A stretch of 64,000 nt of DNA from Methylobacterium isbiliense. GTDB lineage: Bacteria > Pseudomonadota > Alphaproteobacteria > Rhizobiales > Beijerinckiaceae. Below, piece after piece: positions 38,347 to 47,054 of the stretch; within the stretch, counting starts at the first letter, position 1, and each line of letters begins with the position of its first letter. Under the pieces are notes generated by a model, which did no database searches, was not told the origin of the DNA, and was given only the letters and a program-made list of their open reading frames with translations. The position numbers and the translations under genes were made by a program. The stretch spans positions 25,671 to 89,670 of the forward strand of contig NZ_BPQQ01000045.1 of NCBI RefSeq assembly GCF_022179325.1, in the 5' to 3' direction.

Positions 38347-39575
38347 GGATCTGCTTCGTCAGCCGGCGCTACTTCCCGGCCATCTCCGGCATGAGCGTCT
38401 ACGCGCAGAACCTGCTGCGCGAACTGGTCGGCGCCGGCCACGACGTGACGATGGTGAGCCAGTACCGCGGCGATGACTTCGGCACCCGCGTGTATGGCGG
38501 CGGACCGCCGCCGCCCGTTCCCGGCGTGCGGGTGATCGGCCTGGAGCAGGTCGGCGAACAGGAGGGCGGCGACTTCGAGCGCGACATCGACACGATGGTC
38601 GCCACCATCGCGGCCGAGCACCGGGACAAGCCGTTCGACGTGCTGCACGCGCAGTACGGCTATCCCACCGGCTGGGCGACGCTGCTGGCCTCGCAGGCGC
38701 TCGGCGTGCCGAACGTGGTCTCGATCCAGGGCGGCGACGGCCACTGGGTCGGCTCCTGCTGCGAGACCCATCGGCTCGCGATGGTGCGGGTGCTGGCGCA
38801 TGCCAACGCGCTCCTGATCGGCGGGCGCTCGTTCGTGCAGGAGGTCTGCGACCGGCTGGGTGCGGATCCCGCCCGCTTCACGATCGTGCCGGGGGCGGTG
38901 GACACCGGGCGGTTCCGCCCGCCCGCTCGCTGGCGGCCGGGCGACGCGGGCGAGCCGGTGCGCCTGTTCTACCACGGCCGGGTCGACCGCCGGAAAGGCG
39001 TGCTCGACTTCATCGACGCCCTCGCGTTGCTGCGGTCCCGCGGCACGCCCTTCGCGGCGGTGATCTCCGGCATCGGCCCCGACGTGGACCCGGCCCGCGC
39101 CCGCGCCACTGAACTCGGCTTCGCCGAGCGCGACCTGCGCTTCACCGGCTATGCCGACTACGACGCGGTGCCGGCCCTCTACGGGCTCGGCGACGTCTTC
39201 GTCTCGCCCACCTACGCGGAAGGGTTCTCCAACACGATCCTGGAGGCGATGGCGGCCGGGCTCGCGGTGGTCTCGACGCATTCGGTCGGCGTCTCGGACT
39301 GCCTGCGCGACGGCGAGAACGGCCTTCTGGTCGAGCCAGGCGACGTGCCGGCCCTCGCCGAGGCGCTGCACCGCGTGATCGTGGACCGGGCGTTGCGCGC
39401 GCGGCTCGCCGCCGCCGCCCTGGAGGAGTGCCGCCGGGTCTATTCCTGGAACGCGGTCGGCCGGCAGATCATGGAGGTCTACGCCGCCGTGCGCGACCGC
39501 GCGCCCGCCGCCGTCGATCCGGTGCTGCCGCACGATCCCGCCTGCCGCTTCCGGGCCGAGCCGCACCTGCTCTGA
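38343..39575 (+). CDS. GT4-family glycosyltransferase, cluster gene 7
   Basis: This 410-residue retaining GT-B glycosyltransferase has the N-terminal acceptor domain starting MRICFVSRRYFPAISGMSVY, the donor domain with VRLFYHGRVDRRKGVLDFI, and the EX7E pair Glu293/Glu301 in YAEGFSNTILEAMAAG. The fold class is the same as MshA, which adds GlcNAc to inositol 1-phosphate in mycothiol synthesis, so inositol or its phosphate is a reasonable acceptor here. That is inference from the neighbours. The stop overlaps the PIG-L gene by one base. Confidence 0.9.
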   Translation: MRICFVSRRYFPAISGMSVYAQNLLRELVGAGHDVTMVSQYRGDDFGTRVYGGGPPPPVPGVRVIGLEQVGEQEGGDFERDIDTMVATIAAEHRDKPFDVLHAQYGYPTGWATLLASQALGVPNVVSIQGGDGHWVGSCCETHRLAMVRVLAHANALLIGGRSFVQEVCDRLGADPARFTIVPGAVDTGRFRPPARWRPGDAGEPVRLFYHGRVDRRKGVLDFIDALALLRSRGTPFAAVISGIGPDVDPARARATELGFAERDLRFTGYADYDAVPALYGLGDVFVSPTYAEGFSNTILEAMAAGLAVVSTHSVGVSDCLRDGENGLLVEPGDVPALAEALHRVIVDRALRARLAAAALEECRRVYSWNAVGRQIMEVYAAVRDRAPAAVDPVLPHDPACRFRAEPHLL

Positions 39576-40312
39576 TGCCGGCCGCCCTCGCCCTCTCGCC
39601 CCACCTCGACGATGCCGCCTTCTCGTGCGGCGGCACGCTGGCGCGGCTCGCGCGCCGGGGCTGGCAGGTCACGGTCGCGACGCTGTTCACCGCGAGCATG
39701 CCGGACCCGCAGGGCTTCGCCCTCGCCTGCCAGCTCGACAAGGGGCTCGGGCCGGAGGTCGACTACATGGCCCTGCGCCGGGCCGAGGACGCCGCGGCCT
39801 GCCGGCATCTCGGCGCCGCGCCGCGCCACGTCGCGCTGCCGGAGGCCCCCCACCGCGGCTACGCCTCGGCGCCGGCCCTGTTCGCGGAGCTGCGCCCGGA
39901 CGACCGCGTGCGCGCCGGCCTCGTGCCGCAGCTGGGCGACCTCCTCGCCGGTCTCGCGCCGGACCTCGTGCTGGCGCCGCAGGGGGTGGGCGGTCACGTG
40001 GACCATGTGCAGCTGGTGCTGGCGCTGCGCGAGGCCGCGCCCGCGCGGCCGATCCTGTGGTGGCGCGACTTCCCCTACACGGTGCGTCACGCCGACCCGA
40101 AGGAGCCGTTCCGGGCCGCCTTTGCTACGCTGCCCGAAGTCACGGTGCACCTCACCCCGGAAGACGACGCCGCCAAGCGGGCGGCCTGCGCGGCCTATGC
40201 GAGCCAGATCGGCTTCCAGTTCGGCGGCGTGACCGGGCTCGACGCCCGCTTGGCCGCCGAGGAGAGCCGCGAGCGCTTCCGGCAGGAGGGCGAGATCCCG
40301 TTCGATCTGTGA
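39575..40312 (+). CDS. PIG-L family deacetylase, cluster gene 8
   Basis: This 245-residue zinc amidohydrolase of the LmbE/PIG-L family, which removes acetyl from GlcNAc in GlcNAc-inositol compounds (MshB, GlcNAc-PI deacetylase) and from bacillithiol precursors. Zinc ligands are visible in LSPHLDDAAFSCGG (H10, D13) and GGHVDHVQL (H141, H144). As last gene of the cluster, right after a GT4 enzyme and with an inositol-phosphate synthase at the head, it suggests a GlcN-inositol-like intermediate. It is followed 7 bases later by a strong hairpin. Confidence 0.9.
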   Translation: MPAALALSPHLDDAAFSCGGTLARLARRGWQVTVATLFTASMPDPQGFALACQLDKGLGPEVDYMALRRAEDAAACRHLGAAPRHVALPEAPHRGYASAPALFAELRPDDRVRAGLVPQLGDLLAGLAPDLVLAPQGVGGHVDHVQLVLALREAAPARPILWWRDFPYTVRHADPKEPFRAAFATLPEVTVHLTPEDDAAKRAACAAYASQIGFQFGGVTGLDARLAAEESRERFRQEGEIPFDL

Positions 40313-40318
40313 AGGGCG

Positions 40319-40350
40319 GGAACGTCTCTCCCGGACGGGAGAGGGGTTCC
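40319..40350 (+). terminator. Hairpin ending the inositol/YcaO cluster
   Basis: GGAAC-GT-CTCTCCC, a GGAC loop, then GGGAGAG-GG-GTTCC forms a 12-bp stem with one 2x2 internal mismatch. It starts 7 bases after the deacetylase stop and lies before a convergent gene. No T run follows, so it may act with Rho or protect the 3' end. Confidence 0.6.
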
Positions 40351-40358
40351 GGCGCTGA

Positions 40359-40715
40359 CTACACCGGCCGGGGCAGCTTGCAGCTGTCCAGCGCGCCGAG
40401 GGCCTTGGCGCGGGCGGAATCGTTGAAATAGCCGGTGGTGCGGTAGGACTCGATCTCCGCGGCGTCGAGGGCGCGAAGCGTCGCCTTGGCGTAGCAGCCG
40501 CACGGGCGCTCCAGGCTGGACTCGGCGGCGTTCTGCAGGCGGGCCTGGACGATGGCGCAGGCGCGCCGCACGCGGCCTTCCAATTCCGACTTCGGGGCCG
40601 TGCGCAGGGCCGGGTCCGGCTGGTAGGCTTCGAATTGCGAGGAGGCACCGCCGGCGAGCGCGGCGGTGGCGCCGAGGGCCAGCAGGCCGGCGGCGAGGGC
40701 GATGCGGAGGCGCAT
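40359..40715 (-). CDS. Small exported hypothetical protein
   Basis: This 118-residue protein has a clear signal peptide (LRIALAAGLLALGATAALAG, cleaved near residue 22). The mature part is helical and charged, with four cysteines (RRACAI, RPCGCYAK and DSCKLP), likely disulphide-bonded in the periplasm. The frame extends upstream, but Met at 40715 is followed at once by the signal peptide and is chosen for that. Family not recognised. It converges on the inositol cluster. Confidence 0.75.
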   Translation of the reverse strand: MRLRIALAAGLLALGATAALAGGASSQFEAYQPDPALRTAPKSELEGRVRRACAIVQARLQNAAESSLERPCGCYAKATLRALDAAEIESYRTTGYFNDSARAKALGALDSCKLPRPV

Positions 40716-40829
40716 GAGGTCAAGTCCGGTCTTCGACAAGCTTGACCGTTGGACTGCGATCCCCCGCCCCGCGCAAGGGCGGACCGGCCACACCGGCGCG
40801 AAAACACTTGCTCCGCGAGGCCCGCGCCG

Positions 40830-42926
40830 TCAGTGGGGCAGAGGCTCGATCGCCACGTGGTTGTCGTGGAAGGCCGCCCCGCCGAACGGCGCCGGCGCAT
40901 CGGCGCCCGTGAGGGTGTTGATGCCGCGCCCATCCGGATAGGCGTCGTTCGGCCAGATCGATTCCGCGATCAGCACGCCCCGGCGCAGGCCCGGAAACAG
41001 CGTCGCCCGCAAGCTGACGGCGCCGCGCTGGTTCACGAGGCGCACCCAGGCCCCCTCCCCGATCCCGTGCGCGGCCGCGTCCTCCGGATGGATCATCACG
41101 GTCGGATGGCGCTCCTTGGCGAGCGAGGTCGGCGTCTCGGTGAAGCTCGAATTGAGGAAGTTGCGCGCCGGGCTGGTGGCGAGGCGGAACGGATGCTCCG
41201 GCGTCGCCGCGGCGAGCGGGGCCTCCCAGTGGTCGGGCAACGACGGCAGGGCCGCCACCGGGCCGCGCGGCCCGTCATGGGCGATCGGCACGCCGCCCCA
41301 GTCCGGGCGGAACCGGAAGCGGCCGTCCGGGAAGCCGAAGCCGTCGAGGTAATGCGCCCGCTCGAAGGGCGGCTGCGCGTCGAGCACCTCCGTCTGCTCC
41401 AGCTCCGCCAGCGTGCCGCGGCCGGAGGCGCGCAGCGTCGCATCGATGATCGCGCGCGGCGTCATCGCGAAGCCCGGATGCTCGGCCCCGAGCCGGGCGG
41501 CGAGCCCCGTCAGCACCTCGTGATTGGAGCGGCACTGGCCCGGCGGGTCGATGCGCTTGAGGCCGAGCTGGATGTGCTGGTGCCCGCCGCTGGTGTAGAG
41601 GTCGTCGTGCTCCAGGAACATCGTGGCGGGCAGCACGAGGTCGGCCATGCGGGCCGTCTCGGTCATGAACTGCTCGTGCACGCAGACGAACAGGTCCTCG
41701 CGGGCGAAGCCGCGCTTCACCAGCTCCTGCTCGGGCGCCACCGAGACTGGGTTGGTATTCTGGATCAGCAGGGCGGTGACGGGCGGGCCGCCGCGCAAGG
41801 CCTCGGCATCGCCCGTGAGGACACGGCCGATCTGCGACTGGTCGAGCACCCGCACGCCGGGCCTGCGCAGGTCCAGCCCCTCGATCAGGCGCTTGTCGAG
41901 GCCGTAGATGCCGCTGTTGGAGTGGAAGGCCCCGCCGCCGGGATGGCGCCATGCCCCGGTCACCGCCGGGATGCAGAGCGCCGCGTGCATGTTCACGGCG
42001 CCGTTGCGACTGCGTGAGAAGCCGTAGCCGAGCCGGAAGAAGGTCCGCTTCGTCGTGCCGACGAGGCGCGCGAAGGTCTCGATCTCCGCGACCGAGAGGC
42101 CCGTGATGGCGGCGGCCCAGGCGGGATCGCGGGCCGCCAGATGCGCTTCGAGCGCGTCCGGGCAGTCGGTGTAGCGGGCGAGATAGTCGCGGTCGGCGAG
42201 GCCGTCGCGAAACAGCACGTGCATCACCGCGCAGGCGAGCGCGCCGTCGGTGCCGGGGCGGACCAGCAGGGCGAGGTCGGCCTGCTTCATGGTCGGATTG
42301 TCGTAGATGTCTACCGCGACGATGCGGGCGCCGCGGGTCTTCCGGGCCGCGAGCGCATGCGTCATCAGGTTGACCTGCGTGTGCACCGGGTTGGTGCCCC
42401 AGATCACCACGCAGTCGCTCTCGGCCATCTCGCGCGGGTCGGCGCCCGCCAGCCGCCCGGTGCCGGCGACGAAGCCCGACCACGCCAGCGTGGTGCAGAT
42501 GGTGGAGTGCTGGCCCGAATAGCCCTTGGCGTGGCGCAGCCGGTTGATGCCGTCGCGCATCACCAGCCCCATCGTGCCCGCATAATAGTAGGGCCAGACG
42601 GCCTCCGGGCCGTGCGCGGCCTCGGCCTGCCGGAAGGCCGCGGCGGTGCGGTCGAGGGCCTCGTCCCAGGAGATCGGCGCGAAGCGGCCGGAGCCCTTCG
42701 GCCCGGTGCGGATGAGGGGCTGCGTCAGCCGGTCGGGGTGGTGGATGCGCTCGGCATAGCGTGCGACCTTCGCGCAGACCACGCCCGCCGTGTAGCTGTG
42801 GCGGGCCGAACCCCGCACCCGCCCGATCGTCCCGCCGTCGATCACCTCGACGTCGAGGGCGCAGACCGAGGGGCAGTCGTGCGGACAGGTGGAGCTTTGC
42901 CGCTCGATGCGTGGCTGTGCCGTCAC
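40830..42926 (-). CDS. Molybdopterin oxidoreductase (DMSO reductase superfamily) with N-terminal [4Fe-4S] site
   Basis: This 698-residue catalytic subunit begins with a [4Fe-4S] motif: C14, C18, C22 and C51 in STCPHDCPSVC and VVCAKVARY. It continues with the Mo-bisMGD domains: SWDEALDRTAAAF, then VIWGTNPVHTQVNLMTHA, and a C-terminal MopB-type barrel (RLVNQRGAVSLRA). A cysteine in HSTICTTLAW may be the Mo ligand. No signal peptide or electron-transfer subunits adjoin, so it is probably a soluble cytoplasmic oxidoreductase like other lone BisC/formate-dehydrogenase-like proteins. Substrate unknown. Start is GTG at 42926; the next gene, ndk, ends 62 bases upstream on the same strand. Confidence 0.9.
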   Translation of the reverse strand: MTAQPRIERQSSTCPHDCPSVCALDVEVIDGGTIGRVRGSARHSYTAGVVCAKVARYAERIHHPDRLTQPLIRTGPKGSGRFAPISWDEALDRTAAAFRQAEAAHGPEAVWPYYYAGTMGLVMRDGINRLRHAKGYSGQHSTICTTLAWSGFVAGTGRLAGADPREMAESDCVVIWGTNPVHTQVNLMTHALAARKTRGARIVAVDIYDNPTMKQADLALLVRPGTDGALACAVMHVLFRDGLADRDYLARYTDCPDALEAHLAARDPAWAAAITGLSVAEIETFARLVGTTKRTFFRLGYGFSRSRNGAVNMHAALCIPAVTGAWRHPGGGAFHSNSGIYGLDKRLIEGLDLRRPGVRVLDQSQIGRVLTGDAEALRGGPPVTALLIQNTNPVSVAPEQELVKRGFAREDLFVCVHEQFMTETARMADLVLPATMFLEHDDLYTSGGHQHIQLGLKRIDPPGQCRSNHEVLTGLAARLGAEHPGFAMTPRAIIDATLRASGRGTLAELEQTEVLDAQPPFERAHYLDGFGFPDGRFRFRPDWGGVPIAHDGPRGPVAALPSLPDHWEAPLAAATPEHPFRLATSPARNFLNSSFTETPTSLAKERHPTVMIHPEDAAAHGIGEGAWVRLVNQRGAVSLRATLFPGLRRGVLIAESIWPNDAYPDGRGINTLTGADAPAPFGGAAFHDNHVAIEPLPH

Positions 42927-42988
42927 CCGTCCGCCCCGTGTCTTCAGAACTCGTGCCGCAGACGCTCAGCGTCTCGATCGGCGGGAGT

Positions 42989-43411
42989 TTAGCCGACGAT
43001 GTCGGAATCGGTGAAGAACTGCGCGATCTCGATCTTGGCGTTCTCGGGCGAGTCCGAGCCGTGCACCGAGTTCTCGCCAACCGACTTGGCGAAGCGCTTG
43101 CGGATCGTGCCCTCCGCGGCCTGGGCCGGGTTGGTGGCGCCCATCACCTCGCGGTACTTCGCCACCGCGTTCTCGCCCTCAAGCACCTGCACCACCACCG
43201 GGCCGGAGGTCATGAAGGAGACGAGCTCGCCGTAGAACGGGCGCTCGGCATGCACCTCGTAGAAGGTCTTGGCCTGGGCGTCCGTCATGCGGATGCGGCG
43301 CTGGGCGACGATGCGCAGGCCCGCCTCCTCGATGACCGCGTTGATCGCGCCGGTGAGGTTCCGCTCGGTCGCGTCGGGCTTGAGGATGGAGAAGGTGCGC
43401 TCGATGGCCAT
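42989..43411 (-). CDS. ndk: Nucleoside diphosphate kinase
   Basis: Balances nucleoside triphosphate pools by phosphate transfer through a histidine intermediate. The 140-residue protein has [15 protein letters not shown] at the start and the active-site His in NSVHGSDS. Length and both motifs are standard. The frame is open much further upstream, but Met at 43411 gives the conserved N-terminus. It lies upstream of the molybdopterin oxidoreductase on the same strand and has its own 267-bp upstream gap shared with a divergent DUF2147 gene. Confidence 0.98.
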   Translation of the reverse strand: MAIERTFSILKPDATERNLTGAINAVIEEAGLRIVAQRRIRMTDAQAKTFYEVHAERPFYGELVSFMTSGPVVVQVLEGENAVAKYREVMGATNPAQAAEGTIRKRFAKSVGENSVHGSDSPENAKIEIAQFFTDSDIVG

Positions 43412-43678
43412 CGTGAGGTCCGTCAGGAAAAAGGCGTGGCGGAGCGGCAGGATGCCGGCCGCGGCGCCGGGCTTATAGCCGGCCCCCCGGCCGCCCTCAA
43501 CCCGGCCGCCTGCTGCGACCGCGCCGCAACGTGGTCGAAAAATCGCCCGAAAGGCAGCGTTTTTGGCGGACACCGCGGCCTTTCGGCCACGCCCGGTGCC
43601 CTCGCGCATCGGGCCATCCACGATCCGATCCGCCGGCCGCCTCCGGGCGCGGGGCGGATCCCAGAGGGAGTCCCGTGC

Positions 43679-44191
43679 ATGCGCGTCGTCTCGATTCCGG
43701 CCATCACCGCGATCCTTCTCGCCGGCAGCGCCCAGGCCGCCACCGATCCGTCCGGCACCTGGCTCACCGGAGACGGCCGGGCGAAGGTGAAGATCGAGCG
43801 CTGCGGCCCGAGCGGGGCGAACGTGTGCGGCACGGTGGTATGGGTGAAGTCGCCGCTGAACGACCAGGGCCAGCCCCGCACCGACATCAAGAACCCCGAC
43901 CCGAAGAAGCGGTCCCGCCCGGTGATCGGCATGCCGCTGATGGACAACCTCAAGCCCGACGAGGACGGGTTCAAGGGCCAGATCTACAATGCCGACGAGG
44001 GCAAGTTCTACGACGTGACCCTGGCGCGCGAGAGCGCCAGCGAACTCTCGGTCTCCGGCTGCCTGCTGCGCATCCTGTGCGGCTCGCAGACCTGGACCAA
44101 GGCCCCCGACGAGGTGGCCCAGGCGGCCCCCAAGCCCGCCAAGGCGGCCGCGCCGAAGCCTGCCCCGGCCGAGAAGGCGGCGCAGCCCTGA
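43679..44191 (+). CDS. DUF2147 family exported protein (first of two paralogues)
   Basis: This 170-residue protein has a signal peptide ([16 protein letters not shown]) and one DUF2147 domain: [49 protein letters not shown] and [17 protein letters not shown]. The last 30 residues are an Ala/Lys/Pro-rich tail. DUF2147 proteins are calycin-like beta proteins of the periplasm without a known function. AGGGAG precedes the ATG. A second copy, without the tail, is at 46480-46899 on the other strand. Confidence 0.87.
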   Translation: MRVVSIPAITAILLAGSAQAATDPSGTWLTGDGRAKVKIERCGPSGANVCGTVVWVKSPLNDQGQPRTDIKNPDPKKRSRPVIGMPLMDNLKPDEDGFKGQIYNADEGKFYDVTLARESASELSVSGCLLRILCGSQTWTKAPDEVAQAAPKPAKAAAPKPAPAEKAAQP

Positions 44192-44194
44192 GCC

Positions 44195-44863
44195 TCAGGC
44201 GGAGGCCGCCACCTCCTCCGGCTCGGGCCGGAGCTTGAAGCCCCGCAGCACGGCGGGGCGCGCCTTCACGGCGTCGAGCCAGCGGCGGACATGCGGGAAG
44301 TCGGCGATGTCCTGCCCCTGGCGCTCCCACAGCTTGGCCCAGGTGACGATCGCGATGTCGGCGATCGTGTAGTCGTCGCCCGCCACGTAGGCGTGCCGGC
44401 CGAGCTGCGCGTCGAGAACCCCGTAGAGCCGCGTCGCCTCGGCGGTGCAGCGCTCGATGGCGTAGGGAATCTTCTCGGGCGCGTAGATCCGGTAATGGTG
44501 GACCTGCCCGAGCACCGGGCCGAAATTCGCCGCCTGCCAGAACAGCCAGATGTCGGTCGCGATCCGGGCGCGCTCGTCTGCCGGGTAGAACAGCCCGGTC
44601 TTGCGGCCGAGATACTGCAGAATCGCGTTCGACTCGAACAGCGCGATCGTCTCGCCCCCGGGGCCGGCCGGATCGACGATCGCCGGGATCTTGCCGTTCG
44701 GCGAGACCGCCAGGAAGCCGGGCTCGCGCTGGGCGCCCTTGCCGATGTTGATCGGGATCATGCGGTAGGGCAGGCCGCACTCCTCCAGCATGATCGAGAT
44801 CTTCCAGCCGTTCGGCGTCGTCCAGTAGTAGAGGTCGATCGGCGGTGTGGTGACGGCCGACAT
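44195..44863 (-). CDS. Glutathione S-transferase, YfcG/Ure2-like
   Basis: This 222-residue GST has an N-terminal thioredoxin-like domain (DLYYWTTPNGWKISIMLEEC, SPNGKIPAIVD, ESNAILQYLG) and a C-terminal helical domain (YTIADIAIVTWAKLW). The Thr-Pro-Asn-Gly pattern matches glutathione-dependent disulphide-bond oxidoreductases of the YfcG class, which reduce mixed disulphides. The start at 44863 is chosen because it leads into the conserved domain. It converges with the DUF2147 gene, with 3 bases between the stops. Confidence 0.9.
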   Translation of the reverse strand: MSAVTTPPIDLYYWTTPNGWKISIMLEECGLPYRMIPINIGKGAQREPGFLAVSPNGKIPAIVDPAGPGGETIALFESNAILQYLGRKTGLFYPADERARIATDIWLFWQAANFGPVLGQVHHYRIYAPEKIPYAIERCTAEATRLYGVLDAQLGRHAYVAGDDYTIADIAIVTWAKLWERQGQDIADFPHVRRWLDAVKARPAVLRGFKLRPEPEEVAASA

Positions 44864-45190
44864 GCGGACGGTCCCCTCGCAGGCGTGGATCGGGCCTGAG
44901 CCGAAGCGCCGGGACGCCGCCACTCAGGATCTCGTGTCGTCATCCTCGTCGTCGCCGAACCGGTGACACCCTCGGCGCATGAGGCTGTGCGCGGCGTCGG
45001 CGACACCGCGATGCGATCATGAAACGACGGGCCGGGCCGGAAGGCTGCGGCGAAAATGTAACGGAATGGAGTTTTTCACGCGCGGCCCTGCAACCTGTGC
45101 AGGAATCCGCTTGCCTCTGGGGCACCCTGTGGCAGCAATGACGTTGCGTCAATAGTCCGCCGCTGGCGGCTCCCGTCGAGGAATCCAGGC
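44864..45190. other. Non-coding gap between GST and small secreted protein genes
   Basis: 327 bp between divergent genes, holding both promoters. A short dyad TGACG-TTG-CGTCA lies at 45139-45151, and a modest A+T patch at about 45050-45080. No convincing gene or RNA was seen. Confidence 0.55.
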
Positions 45191-45415
45191 ATGCCGATCC
45201 GTCTCGTCCTCGCGGCCATCCTCCTCTGCGCGCCCGCGCCTCTCCTCGCCCAATCGTCGGAGCCGACCGCCAAGAGCATGGCGGCGCGCGAACGGCAGAA
45301 GAAGTGCGGCGCCGCGTGGCGTGCCCTCTCGGCGGGCGAGAAGACCGCCGAAGGTCCCAAATGGCCGCAATATTACAGCAAGTGCGTCAAGCGCATGAAG
45401 GAGATCAAGGCCTGA
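45191..45415 (+). CDS. Small secreted protein, PsiF-like
   Basis: This 74-residue protein has a signal peptide (LVLAAILLCAPAPLLAQ) followed by a 50-residue charged mature part with two cysteines (RQKKCGAAWRALS and YYSKCVKRMKEIK). The spacing and residues resemble the PsiF repeat found in small periplasmic proteins of proteobacteria. AGGAAT lies just before the ATG. Function unknown. It stands alone. Confidence 0.72.
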   Translation: MPIRLVLAAILLCAPAPLLAQSSEPTAKSMAARERQKKCGAAWRALSAGEKTAEGPKWPQYYSKCVKRMKEIKA

Positions 45416-45521
45416 CGGCGGCTGGACGCTGCACTGCCAAGAAACCCGACGCGGTCGACAGGGGCATTCGGCCCGGCGCATCGTCCGCGACGAACCCGTG
45501 GCCGCTCCGTCGAGGTGCGAT

Positions 45522-45977
45522 CTAGAGCGTCTTGCGAAAGCCCTCGTGGCTGCGCTCGTAGCCCTGCCGCTCGTAGAAGCGGTGCGCGGCCGTGCGGCGC
45601 TTGTTCGAGGTGAGTTGCAGCCCGGTCGCGCCCCGCGCCCGCGCGAGGCGCTCGGCCTCGGCGATCATCCGGGCGCCGAGGCCGCGGGACCGGCGATCCG
45701 CCCGCACCTGCACGCTCTCCAGCACGGCCTTGCGCGCGCCGCGCTCGGTCAGCTTGCGCAGCATCTGGAGCTGGAAGGTGCCGACCACGACCCCGTCCTC
45801 GACCGCGACGTAGAGGTCTGTGTCGGGGCTGGCCTCGATCGCCGCGAAGGCCGCCTCGTAGGCCGGGCGGGTCTGCGGCGTCCAGGCATCGCCGTGGCCG
45901 CCGATCAGGTCCGCCTCGTGCAGGCGCACCACCGCTTCGAGGTCGCCGGCCGTCGCGACCCGGATCTCCCACGCCAT
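45522..45977 (-). CDS. GNAT family N-acetyltransferase
   Basis: This 151-residue protein has the N-terminal IRVATAGDLEAVVRLHEADL, the acetyl-CoA binding loop VRADRRSRGLGARMIAEAE (motif A with R/Q-x-x-G-x-G/A) and the C-terminal ATGLQLTSNKRRTAAHRFYE ending in YERQGYERSHEGF. This matches single-domain GNATs of the small-molecule or aminoglycoside-like type. The start at 45977 gives the standard N-terminus although the frame runs further. It is divergent from the DUF4345 gene. Confidence 0.88.
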   Translation of the reverse strand: MAWEIRVATAGDLEAVVRLHEADLIGGHGDAWTPQTRPAYEAAFAAIEASPDTDLYVAVEDGVVVGTFQLQMLRKLTERGARKAVLESVQVRADRRSRGLGARMIAEAERLARARGATGLQLTSNKRRTAAHRFYERQGYERSHEGFRKTL

Positions 45978-46088
45978 CCCCGCCGTCCCCCGATTCCGCG
46001 CGGCCACAGGCGACGATTCGGCCCGCAACCGCAACCGTGCGGGCCGCCGCCGATTGTCCGTGTGCGTGGCAGACCGGAGCATCGCGGC

Positions 46089-46487
46089 ATGGACGGGGAA
46101 CGGCGCCTTCTCCAGCGGGTGGTCGCGGTCGCGGCGCTGGTTCCGGTGGCGGGCGGGCTCTACGGCGTCCTGTTCGGCCCGGCGGGCATCAGCGGGGATC
46201 GCGTCAGCGTGTCGGGCGACAGCCACTTCCGCTACCTGTCGGGCCTGCTTCTCGGCATCGGCATCCTGTTCTGGGCGACGGTGCCGGCGATCGAGCAGAA
46301 GACGACGCTCTTCCGCTTCCTCACGCTGGTGGTGCTGCTGGGCGGCCTCGGGCGGCTCGTGGGCCTCTGGCTCACCGGCGTGCCGTCCCTCACCATGCTG
46401 GCGGCGCTCGGGATGGAGCTCGGCGTGACGCCGCTCCTCTGTCTCTGGCAGACCCGGATCGCCAACGCCCGGGACCGGGTCAGTTGA
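46089..46487 (+). CDS. DUF4345-type small membrane protein
   Basis: This 132-residue protein has four hydrophobic helices: RVVAVAALVPVAGGLYGVLF, LSGLLLGIGILFWATV, FLTLVVLLGGLGRLVGLWL and a C-terminal one. The motif DSHFRYLSGLLLGIG is typical for DUF4345. It is an inner-membrane protein of unknown role. Its 3' end overlaps that of the convergent DUF2147 gene by 8 bases. Confidence 0.82.
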   Translation: MDGERRLLQRVVAVAALVPVAGGLYGVLFGPAGISGDRVSVSGDSHFRYLSGLLLGIGILFWATVPAIEQKTTLFRFLTLVVLLGGLGRLVGLWLTGVPSLTMLAALGMELGVTPLLCLWQTRIANARDRVS

Positions 46488-46899
46488 CCCGCGACCAGAC
46501 CTGGCGCTTGCAGATCAGGCCACCGAAGACGCAGCCGGCGAGTTCGAGCGCGTCCGGCCCCTTCATGGCGAGCTTGCCCGAGTAGGTCTTCCCGTCGCGG
46601 AAATTGTAGAGGCTGCCCTCCCAGCCCTCGCCGCTCGGGCGCATGTCGGAGGAGATCGCGACCCCGACCAGGCTGCGCCCGCGCAGGGCCGGGTCGGGGT
46701 TGTTCACGTCGCGGCTCTCCCCGCTCAGGATCCTCGTCACCGTGCCGCAATAGGCTTGGCCGCACTTGGCGATGCGCACATGCGCGTCGCCGCCCGGAGT
46801 CCGCCACGTGCCGGCGGGCTGAAGGCCCGACTGCGCCAGGGCCGGGCACCCGAGGACGGGCAGCATCAGGAACAGGGCGGCAAGCAGGGTACGGTGCAC
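46480..46899 (-). CDS. DUF2147 family exported protein (second paralogue)
   Basis: This 139-residue protein has a signal peptide (LLAALFLMLPVLGCPALAQ) and one DUF2147 domain (AGTWRTPGGDAHVRIAKCGQ, YCGTVTRILSG, WEGSLYNFRDGKTYSGKLAM, LAGCVFGGLICKRQVW). The start is a GTG with AAGGAGA 9 bases upstream, which decides it. Compared with the copy at 43679 it lacks the Ala/Lys/Pro tail. The two copies flank about 2.3 kb in opposite orientation. Confidence 0.85.
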   Translation of the reverse strand: MHRTLLAALFLMLPVLGCPALAQSGLQPAGTWRTPGGDAHVRIAKCGQAYCGTVTRILSGESRDVNNPDPALRGRSLVGVAISSDMRPSGEGWEGSLYNFRDGKTYSGKLAMKGPDALELAGCVFGGLICKRQVWSRVN

Positions 46900-47054
46900 G
46901 GATATCGTCTCCTTGAGAGTAGCCGGGGTACGTTCTAGGCGGGCTTGCGCCGCCGTGACAGCGCAAGCCTGCCGCAGGGTTTCGGAATGCCGCAGGATCG
47001 CCGAACCGGAGCCCGGCGGAGAGGCCAGCGGGTTTCGCCGTCGGGGGCCGGCCG

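Noticed and set aside
32725-39575. Reading the cluster as an aminocyclitol antibiotic pathway
   Set aside because: No aminotransferase of the DegT/StrS class or other amino-introducing enzyme is present in the run, so an aminocyclitol route is not supported.
31532-40312. Calling the inositol/YcaO cluster a mycothiol pathway
   Set aside because: It has inositol-phosphate synthase, a GT4 enzyme and a PIG-L deacetylase, but no MshC cysteine ligase or MshD acetyltransferase. Methyltransferase, YcaO and barrel enzymes are extra.
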